Source: Deltaproteobacteria bacterium (GTDB taxonomy: Bacteria; SAR324; NAC60-12). Taken from it: a stretch of DNA of 27,681 nucleotides. Both the position numbers and the translations under genes were made by a program. Location of the stretch: assembly GCA_002716165.1 (NCBI GenBank), contig PAZT01000057.1:1-27681 (forward strand). The letters run 5' to 3'. The notes under the pieces were generated by a model. It ran no database searches, was not told where the DNA came from, and worked only from the letters and a program-made list of their open reading frames with translations. Of the stretch, positions 17,162-23,712 are shown one piece after another (the first letter of the stretch is position 1; every line of letters starts with the position of its first letter).

Positions 17162-17315
17162 CTAAGTTGTAATTAAATGTTGATTCAAAGTAAGGGTATT
17201 TAAGTCCTAATCTCCAAACTTACTGGCACTTTTTTAATTTTGAATAAGGCAATTAATATACCATAAATTTTCTCATCAATTAAAAAAATACGTCTTTTAA
17301 AATTATGATTTAAAT

Positions 17316-18221
17316 ATGGATTCCAATCTTAGTCACTTAGAATTTCTGGAAGCTGAATCAATTGAAATTATAAGAGAAGCCATTGCTGGAGCTAAGAATC
17401 CAGTAATGCTATATTCTATAGGTAAGGATTCTTCTGTGATGCTTCAATTAGCTTTAAAGTCATTTTATCCTGCATCGCCACCCCTTCCCCTTCTACATGT
17501 AGATACAACATGGAAATTCAAGGAAATGTATAATTTTCGTAATCAAATTGCTCGCGATTCAGGAATGGAACTGCTTGTACATACCAATCAAGAAGGCGTA
17601 AAAGCAGGAATAAGTCCATTTACCCATAGTTCAAACTATTATACGGATGTGATGAAAACTCAGGCACTTCGTCAAGTCCTGGAAATAGGGGGTTATGATG
17701 TCATTTTAGGGGGGGCCAGAAGGGATGAAGAAAAATCTCGTGCCAAAGAACGCGTTTTCTCTTTTCGTTCTGAGGGTCATAACTGGGATCCTAAAGCTCA
17801 GCGTCCTGAACTATGGAATCTTTATAACACTAAGCTTAATAATGGACAAACCATGAGAGTTTTTCCACTTTCAAACTGGACTGAGAAAGACGTCTGGCAA
17901 TATCTTCTGCAGGAAAAAATCTCAATTGTTCCTTTATATTTCGCAAAAGAAAGGCCCATAGTATATCGGAATGAAACTTTGATAATGGTTGATGATGAAA
18001 GAATCCCCTTGGAAACCGGAGAAAAACCACAAATGAAATCCGTTCGTTTTCGTACCCTAGGGTGCTATCCCTTAACAGGTGCAATTGAGAGTAATGCCTC
18101 TACATTGGAAGAAATTGTTCTTGAAACAATGAAGGCTAAAACCTCAGAGCGAGAAGGACGTCTCATTGATAGTGATGAAGCAGGCTCAATGGAAAAGAAA
18201 AAGCGAGAAGGATATTTTTGA
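17316..18221 (+). CDS. cysD: Sulfate adenylyltransferase subunit 2
   Basis: This is CysD, 301 aa and full length. With the CysN GTPase it makes adenosine 5'-phosphosulfate from ATP and sulfate. It has the PP-loop ATPase motif YSIGKDSSVM (33-42), HVDTTWKFKEMY (61-72), the invariant GGARRDEEKSRAKER (132-146), RFRTLGCYPLTGA (244-256) and the family C-terminus MEKKKREGYF (292-301). The ATG at 17316 gives the usual N-terminus (LEAESIEIIREA at 11-22). There is no Shine-Dalgarno sequence. A 154-nt spacer separates it from the flippase, so it may have its own promoter, and the cysN-cysC gene follows after 125 nt. A G7 run at 17709-17715 encodes the GlyGly of the invariant motif. Confidence 0.98.
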   Translation: MDSNLSHLEFLEAESIEIIREAIAGAKNPVMLYSIGKDSSVMLQLALKSFYPASPPLPLLHVDTTWKFKEMYNFRNQIARDSGMELLVHTNQEGVKAGISPFTHSSNYYTDVMKTQALRQVLEIGGYDVILGGARRDEEKSRAKERVFSFRSEGHNWDPKAQRPELWNLYNTKLNNGQTMRVFPLSNWTEKDVWQYLLQEKISIVPLYFAKERPIVYRNETLIMVDDERIPLETGEKPQMKSVRFRTLGCYPLTGAIESNASTLEEIVLETMKAKTSEREGRLIDSDEAGSMEKKKREGYF

Positions 18222-18346
18222 GAAAAATTTAAAATATTTTTTATCGATTGAATAAATAATTGATCTATAAATGAATTTTAAAATTAAGGATTCGTCTTTG
18301 AATATGAAAATTATTTTTATTAAAACTAGCTCCAGTTAATCCATCC

Positions 18347-20242
18347 GTGTCGATGAAAAATATTAGCGAGTTTCTTTTAAATCAATATCAAAAAAAAACT
18401 TTGAGACTCATTACTTGTGGAAGCGTTGATGATGGTAAAAGTACTCTTATAGGCAGACTTTTGCATGAATCACAGAATGTGTTTGAGGATCAACTAAAAT
18501 CTTTGGAGAAGGATTCAGAAAAATTTGGAACTCATAAGAATGAATTAGACTTTTCTCTTCTGGTTGATGGTTTAAAAGCAGAACGTGAGCAAGGAATCAC
18601 CATTGATGTCGCCTACCGCTTTTTTGAGACAGAACATCGGCGATATATTGTTGCAGACACTCCAGGACATGAACAATACACCCGTAATATGGCCACAGCT
18701 GCATCAAATGCAGAACTAGCTATTCTTTTGGTTGATGCTCAAAAAGGTATTCTCGCACAAACCAGAAGGCACTACCGAATTGTCACTTTGATGGGTATCC
18801 GCAATTTAGTAATAGCAGTTAATAAGATGGATTTAGTTCAATATAAAGAAAATGTTTTCCAGAAAATAGATTCAGACTTTCGAAACCTTGTTTTGGATCA
18901 TGATTTGAATCAAATTCAGGTTATCCCGATATCTGCAACTAAGGGAGTAAATATAACTGAAAATGATCAAACAATTTCATTTTACTCTGGACCAAGCCTT
19001 TTAGAATATCTTGATCAGCTTCAAATAAGAAATTCCTCAAATAATCTGAAGGTTCCGAGCTCTCAAGAATCATCATTTCGTATGCCTGTTCAGCGAGTAA
19101 TTCGTCCAGATGAATCCTATAGAGGTTTTAGTGGAAGAATAGCATCAGGTTCGGTGAGTAATGGAGATTTAGTAAAGATCCTACCTTCAGGAGTTCAATC
19201 AAGTGTGCGTTCAGTTGATTTCTGGAAAAATTCTATATCTAATGCCTCAAAAAATACTTCAATTACACTTACATTGGAAGACGAGGTTGATGTAAGCCGT
19301 GGTGATGTTATCTGCGCATATGAAGACCCTCCTGAAATAGCAGATCAATTCCAAGTCGATCTAATTTGGATGTCAAAGGAACCACTTATACCTGGAAGAC
19401 AATATCTAATGCGCCTTCATCAACAGGAGGTTAACGCACAAGTAACTCGGATCCGTTTCAAAGAAGAGATTGAAACTGGTAAACACCTGGCAGCAGAAAC
19501 GCTTGAAATGAATGAGATCGCCCAAATAAATCTTTCAACCAATCGGCCAGTTGTATTTGAACCATATTCCTCTAACCGTTTGATGGGGGGGTTCATAATT
19601 ATTGACAAAATGAATTTCGATACAGTAGGGGCTGGTATAATTAAATTTGCACTGCGACGTTCTTCTAATATTCATTGGCAAAAACTCCAAGTTAACAAAG
19701 TACAGCGTGCGAAACAAAAAATGCAAACTCCAAAATGTCTCTGGTTCACAGGTCTCTCTGGATCAGGAAAATCAACGATAGCATCTCTTGTCGAAAAGAA
19801 ACTCCATGCAGACGGCATTCACACATATTTGTTGGATGGAGACAATATTCGTCATGGACTCAACAGGGATCTTGGATTCACCAATGAAGATAGGGTTGAA
19901 AATATGCGTCGTATTTCTGAGGTGGCAAAACTAATGGTTGATGCAGGATTGATTGTAATTGTAAGTTTTATTTCTCCATTTAGGGCAGAGAGACAGATGG
20001 TACGCGAATTGTTTGATCCAAGCGAGTTTTTAGAAATTTTCGTCGATACGCCTTTGGAAGAATGTGAAAGAAGAGATACAAAAGGCCTTTATGCCAAAGC
20101 AAGGTCGGGGAAATTGAAAAACTTCACTGGTATAGACAGTGTCTATGAACCACCTGAAAGTGCAGAGATTAAGTTAAATACTATAACATCTAAACCTGAG
20201 AAATGTGTTGATATGATTTTAGAAAAAATTAATATTTTTTGA
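18347..20242 (+). CDS. cysNC: Bifunctional sulfate adenylyltransferase subunit 1 / APS kinase (CysN-CysC fusion)
   Basis: This 631-aa fusion is NodQ-like. The N-terminal CysN GTPase has G1 GSVDDGKST (25-33), G3 DTPGH (104-108), G4 NKMD (159-162) and EF-Tu-type beta barrels up to about 440. The C-terminal APS kinase (about 460-631) has Walker A GLSGSGKST (469-477), LDGDNIRHGLNRDLGF (496-511), FISPFRAERQMVR (541-553) and KNFTGIDSVYEPP (591-603). Together with CysD it converts sulfate to PAPS, used for reduction to sulfide or as the donor for sulfotransferases. The start is GTG at 18347 or ATG at 18353; neither has a clear ribosome-binding site. A G7 run at 19585-19591 encodes Gly-Gly in the CysN barrel. 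No sulfotransferase or PAPS reductase lies in the window. Confidence 0.97.
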   Translation: MSMKNISEFLLNQYQKKTLRLITCGSVDDGKSTLIGRLLHESQNVFEDQLKSLEKDSEKFGTHKNELDFSLLVDGLKAEREQGITIDVAYRFFETEHRRYIVADTPGHEQYTRNMATAASNAELAILLVDAQKGILAQTRRHYRIVTLMGIRNLVIAVNKMDLVQYKENVFQKIDSDFRNLVLDHDLNQIQVIPISATKGVNITENDQTISFYSGPSLLEYLDQLQIRNSSNNLKVPSSQESSFRMPVQRVIRPDESYRGFSGRIASGSVSNGDLVKILPSGVQSSVRSVDFWKNSISNASKNTSITLTLEDEVDVSRGDVICAYEDPPEIADQFQVDLIWMSKEPLIPGRQYLMRLHQQEVNAQVTRIRFKEEIETGKHLAAETLEMNEIAQINLSTNRPVVFEPYSSNRLMGGFIIIDKMNFDTVGAGIIKFALRRSSNIHWQKLQVNKVQRAKQKMQTPKCLWFTGLSGSGKSTIASLVEKKLHADGIHTYLLDGDNIRHGLNRDLGFTNEDRVENMRRISEVAKLMVDAGLIVIVSFISPFRAERQMVRELFDPSEFLEIFVDTPLEECERRDTKGLYAKARSGKLKNFTGIDSVYEPPESAEIKLNTITSKPEKCVDMILEKINIF

Positions 20243-20435
20243 CTAAACTTCTATGTGAATTTTTTTATCTTAAACCCAGCATAGTTAGATAAGGCTTTTT
20301 GTATTGTTTCCTCAAATATTTTATGTGAACCAAGAATTAAAATTGAATAGAAATGAAAATAAAATAATCTCTATGAGTAATTTTGACTTTACTAGATCAT
20401 AAAGACATTTTTTAAACATATAATTTCTAAGGAAT

Positions 20436-21368
20436 ATGGGAAACAATTTAACCCAAGATTTCAAACCACCAACCAAACTCAATACGGCAGTACTGTTTTT
20501 AGTATTTAATCGCATTCAGACTACAAAGCTAGTTTTTGAATCAATAAAGAAAGCAAAACCCCCAAGACTCTATATTGCTGCAGATGGACCCAGAGAAAAC
20601 TATGATAGAGAAAATGAAAAAGTAGAATCTGTAAGAAATTATATTTTGGAAAACATAGATTGGAATTGTGAAGTAAAAACATTTTTCCGAAATCAAAATC
20701 TTGGTTGCCGTCTGGCAGTAAGTCAAGCCATAGACTGGTTTTTTGATTATGAGACCAAGGGAATAATTTTAGAAGATGATACAAAACCATCAGAACAATT
20801 TTTTCAATTCATCAATTTTGGCTTGCACAAATACAAAAATAGAACAGAAATAGGATGTGTTTGCGGATATAATCCCTTAAAACCAAAACTTGACAAAACA
20901 GATAGAATTATAATTGCTAATTATCCTCATATATGGGGTTGGGGTACATGGAAAAGAGTCTGGGATAAGTATCATATGAAAACTTTTAATCATTTCTATA
21001 AAGTAAGAACTTTATACCAACATATTAAACATCTAAGAGGGGCGATATGTATTTCTCGTATTTTAAAAGGTGTGGAACAGGGAGAAATAGATACTTGGGA
21101 TGCACAATTTGGATTTATGTTTTCTAATTATAAATTTAAAGCAGTTTATCCTCCAATAAATTTGATCGAAAATATTGGAATTGGAAATTTTGCAACCAAT
21201 ACAAAAGAACTGAAAAATATAAATAAAATTTCGACTGTAAAATTGAATTTTCAAAATCTAAAAGAATCGTATGATGAATTATTTGAACAAGAAAGGTTTA
21301 ATATTGAATATCCAAATATCTACAATAGATTTATTTTCAAATGCAGGAAATTTTTGAAAAATACATAG
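20436..21368 (+). CDS. GT-A-type sugar transferase, HlpA-like
   Basis: This 310-aa predicted cytoplasmic glycosyltransferase is of the type often labelled hemolytic protein HlpA-like or nucleotide-diphospho-sugar transferase. It shows the opening strand TAVLFLVFNRIQTT (17-30), YIAADGPR (46-53), FFRNQNLGC (83-91), the metal-binding acidic motif IILEDD (110-115), HIWGWGTWKRVW (165-176), DTWDAQFGF (219-227) and NLIENIGIGNFATNTK (242-257). All of these fit the subfamily, which is common in O-antigen and capsule clusters. The ATG at 20436 has AAGGA only two bases upstream, which is too close to be efficient. The gene overlaps the following methyltransferase gene by 28 nt. It is AT-rich compared with cysNC. 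Donor and acceptor are unknown. Confidence 0.85.
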   Translation: MGNNLTQDFKPPTKLNTAVLFLVFNRIQTTKLVFESIKKAKPPRLYIAADGPRENYDRENEKVESVRNYILENIDWNCEVKTFFRNQNLGCRLAVSQAIDWFFDYETKGIILEDDTKPSEQFFQFINFGLHKYKNRTEIGCVCGYNPLKPKLDKTDRIIIANYPHIWGWGTWKRVWDKYHMKTFNHFYKVRTLYQHIKHLRGAICISRILKGVEQGEIDTWDAQFGFMFSNYKFKAVYPPINLIENIGIGNFATNTKELKNINKISTVKLNFQNLKESYDELFEQERFNIEYPNIYNRFIFKCRKFLKNT

Positions 21369-22042
21369 AGAACTCATTTGACAGTCATCAGCAGGCAAAT
21401 TTTAAGTTTCACCAATTTGAATTAAATTATAAGAAATTTTTTAAAAAAGGTGTCTCCTTAAATACTCTAGATATAGGAGTTGGTCGGGGTGAAATGCTTA
21501 GTTGTATGAAAAAATGGGGGCACAATTATCATGGTATTGATATTTCACCTTCTACAGTTGAGTTTTGCAAAAAATTAGATTTATCATGCGAACTGGTAGA
21601 CGATACTGAGTTTTGGCTTAATGATCATCAAAAACAATTTGATATAATAACTTGCTTAGATGTTTTGGAACACATACCAAAAGATCAGTTAATTTCGTTT
21701 CTAAAAGGAATATTTAATTCATTGAAAATTGGTGGAATTGTAATTTTTCAAGTACCAAACCTTCAATCTCCATTTGGATATTTACACCACTTTAACGATA
21801 TTACACACATTAATGGATTTGTAGAGCATAGTCTCAATCAAGTTTTATTATCTGCTGGATTTAAAAATACATCCTGTTATGGATTTGAGGAGTTATATGA
21901 AAAAACACCTAAGGTTTTTACAAAAAAAATTCTACGATTTTTTTTTAGAAAAATAGTTAGATTTTTACGGACAATAAATGCTAACCCAAATCCAGAAATA
22001 CTTGATCCAGTGTTTTTTACTGTAGCAAATCGAGAGGGATAA
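21341..22042 (+). CDS. Class I SAM-dependent methyltransferase of the polysaccharide locus
   Basis: This 233-aa enzyme has an intact SAM site: motif I LDIGVGRGEM (43-52), the acidic end of strand 2 in GIDIS (65-69), and motif IV FDIITCLDVLEHIPKD (100-115). QVPN (137-140) follows, then FNDITHINGF (151-160) and EHSLNQVLLSAGF (162-174). The 'D.TH...F...SL..lL..aGF' pattern is typical of methyltransferases in LPS and O-antigen clusters that modify a sugar residue. It overlaps the preceding sugar transferase gene by 28 nt and shares its low GC, so the two were probably acquired together. No Shine-Dalgarno sequence is visible, and start by coupling is likely. The target is unknown. Confidence 0.88.
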   Translation: MQEIFEKYIENSFDSHQQANFKFHQFELNYKKFFKKGVSLNTLDIGVGRGEMLSCMKKWGHNYHGIDISPSTVEFCKKLDLSCELVDDTEFWLNDHQKQFDIITCLDVLEHIPKDQLISFLKGIFNSLKIGGIVIFQVPNLQSPFGYLHHFNDITHINGFVEHSLNQVLLSAGFKNTSCYGFEELYEKTPKVFTKKILRFFFRKIVRFLRTINANPNPEILDPVFFTVANREG

Positions 22043-22100
22043 TTTCAACCTAATCTATTAGAGTAAAATATTGAAGCAAACAATTATTACCTTTTGGACT

Positions 22101-22194
22101 GGTTATCAATCAGAATAAATTCTCACTATCTTTGCAAAAAATATCAGATTATCAATTTTATTACATAAAATTAAATTCTGAGCTGAGAATAACC
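22101..22194 (+). repeat. Cluster of inverted repeats able to form alternative stems upstream of the GT9 gene
   Basis: The spacer 22043-22262 holds several mutually complementary 6-7-mers. GGTTAT (22101-22106) pairs with ATAACC (22189-22194), and TCAGAAT (22110-22116) with ATTCTGA (22175-22181). ATTCTCA (22119-22125) pairs with TGAGAAT (22184-22190). Local hairpins (AGAAT/ATTCT on the left, ATTCT/AGAAT on the right) compete with the long-range ones. An 8-mer, TTATCAAT, also occurs twice (22103-22110, 22149-22156). It ends about 70 nt before the GT9 start. It could be a leader structure or protein-binding repeats, but chance in AT-rich DNA is not excluded. Confidence 0.35.
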
Positions 22195-22262
22195 TATTTA
22201 GTTTTAATAAGTACAACGTTATGAACTGAGTAGTAATTTGAAAGACTAAAGTTCAAGTATTA

Positions 22263-23435
22263 ATGACTCTCATCAAACCATCCCTGATATTTGTAAAGGC
22301 ACTACTGTTTTTCTTATTTGATAGTTTAGCACTGTCTAATGTCCGATCTTCTGGTAGTAATCAACTAAAATTGATACTTATAATTCGCCAAGATGCGATT
22401 GGTGATTTTGTGATGTGGCTGGATACCGCAAAGGAATACCGAAAATTATATCCTCCTGAGAAATACGAATTAGTGCTAATTGGCAATGAATTGTGGTGTA
22501 GTTTAGCAATGCAGCTTCCATACTGGGATAAAGTTATTCAAGTAAATGTAAAACAATTCAAAACTTTTTCTAGATACCGTTGGAAAATGCTAAGGAAAAT
22601 CCGCAAATTGAAGATTGAAACAGCAATACAGCCCACTTTCTCTCGTGAATTTTATAATGGTGATGCATTAATTAGAGCTAGTCGGGCCCGTCGAAAAGTT
22701 AGTTCTGACGGAGATATGAGTAATCGGAATTGGTTAAAAAAGATTTTGTCGGATCGCTGGCACACAGATTTAATACCAGCCTCTCCCGATCCCATGACAG
22801 AATTAGAAAGAAACGCAGAATTTTTTTCAGGGCTTTCAAGTTCTCCATACTTCGCCAGTTTCCCTAGGATAAAGATCCCCAAATTTCTCATAACTTCAGA
22901 ACTTAAAGATCAAACATTTTACGTGCTTGTACCTGGGACAAGTGGAAGTGTTTTAGGGAAAGAATGGCCCCCCTCATGTTTCTCAAGTCTTGCTACTAAA
23001 GTATATAAACAAACTGGCTGGAATGGTATTATTTGTGGAGTCAAAAAAGAGCATTTTTTGGGAGAACAAATTAGAGAACTATCTAAAGCTCCTCTTCAAA
23101 ATTTATCCGGCCAGACATCGTTACCAGAATTAGCAGGTTTGTTAAGCAAAAGTCGACTTACGATTAGTAATGACACCGGCGCAGTTTTCATATCCTCTGC
23201 TGTAGGAACTAAGTCAGTATGCATTTTAGGAGGCGGTCATTTCGGCCGCTTTTTGCCTTATCCTGATATAAATGGTCAAGAAAACAACATGGAGGTGGTT
23301 TTTCACGAAATGCCTTGTTATGGTTGTAATTGGCAGTGCATATATAAGATGAAGAAGGGAGAACCTACTCCATGTATCTCGAATGTTAGAGTTGATGATG
23401 TATGGAATAAAATAAAACCATTACTGAATGAATAA
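22263..23435 (+). CDS. GT9 (heptosyltransferase-like) glycosyltransferase
   Basis: This 390-aa family 9 transferase is related to the ADP-heptose:LPS heptosyltransferases. It has an N-terminal hydrophobic stretch (about 8-22), the acceptor-domain motif IIRQDAIGDFVMW (40-52), the donor-domain start YVLVPGTSGS (220-229), KEWPP (233-237), the NDTG motif (303-306) and CILGGGHFGRFLPYP (320-334). A Cys group, PCYGCNWQC (351-359) with Cys371, is typical of one GT9 subgroup in O-antigen loci. The family's usual His three residues after NDTG is Phe309 here. It stands alone between two AT-rich spacers and its GC content is near normal. It supports a Gram-negative host. The sugar transferred cannot be inferred. 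Confidence 0.88.
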   Translation: MTLIKPSLIFVKALLFFLFDSLALSNVRSSGSNQLKLILIIRQDAIGDFVMWLDTAKEYRKLYPPEKYELVLIGNELWCSLAMQLPYWDKVIQVNVKQFKTFSRYRWKMLRKIRKLKIETAIQPTFSREFYNGDALIRASRARRKVSSDGDMSNRNWLKKILSDRWHTDLIPASPDPMTELERNAEFFSGLSSSPYFASFPRIKIPKFLITSELKDQTFYVLVPGTSGSVLGKEWPPSCFSSLATKVYKQTGWNGIICGVKKEHFLGEQIRELSKAPLQNLSGQTSLPELAGLLSKSRLTISNDTGAVFISSAVGTKSVCILGGGHFGRFLPYPDINGQENNMEVVFHEMPCYGCNWQCIYKMKKGEPTPCISNVRVDDVWNKIKPLLNE

Positions 23436-23476
23436 TATTTATTATTTTCTCCCTCTATTTTTATTATTTCGTATCC

Positions 23477-23525
23477 TTACATCGTCTTAAAATAGTTATA
23501 GTTTTTTATAACAAATGTAATTTTT
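23477..23525 (+). terminator. Possible weak intrinsic terminator after the GT9 gene
   Basis: GTTATA (23495-23500) and TATAAC (23507-23512) form a 6-bp stem with a T-rich loop. TTACAT (23477-23482) and ATGTAA (23515-23520) could extend it outward, and a run of five Ts follows. The stem lacks GC, so strength is doubtful. The rest of the 277-nt spacer (23436-23712) shows no gene. Confidence 0.3.
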
Positions 23526-23712
23526 CTAGAATTTTAGATGTATCCTTAGTTCAAATTTTTGCTCATCCATGAATTTTTTTGAGGAAAAACCTATTTAATT
23601 TAAAATTATGTACAATTTTCATTGTATTAGGGTCACAATATAACGTTTCCTGATATAAGGGTTCAAATATATTATAGTTTTGGAATACTAAATTTTTAAA
23701 TCAAAAATATTT

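Noticed and set aside
17189..17235. AGTAAG/CTTACT inverted repeat followed by six Ts after the second flippase
   Set aside because: Six base pairs with a 24-nt loop and a 5-nt gap before the T run; too weak for a terminator call.
17304..17315. TATGAT six bases before the cysD ATG, as a -10 box of a leaderless promoter
   Set aside because: No -35-like hexamer at the right distance, and such hexamers are common by chance in this AT-rich spacer.
22071..22118. Short open stretch reading LKQTIITFWTGYQSE, similar in feel to the start of some glycosyltransferases
   Set aside because: Only 15 residues before a stop, no continuation in any frame, and TTG start; too short to support a gene or remnant.
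23617..23644. TATAAC (23639-23644) as the -10 box of the radical SAM gene
   Set aside because: The -35 position at 16-18 nt spacing matches the consensus poorly.
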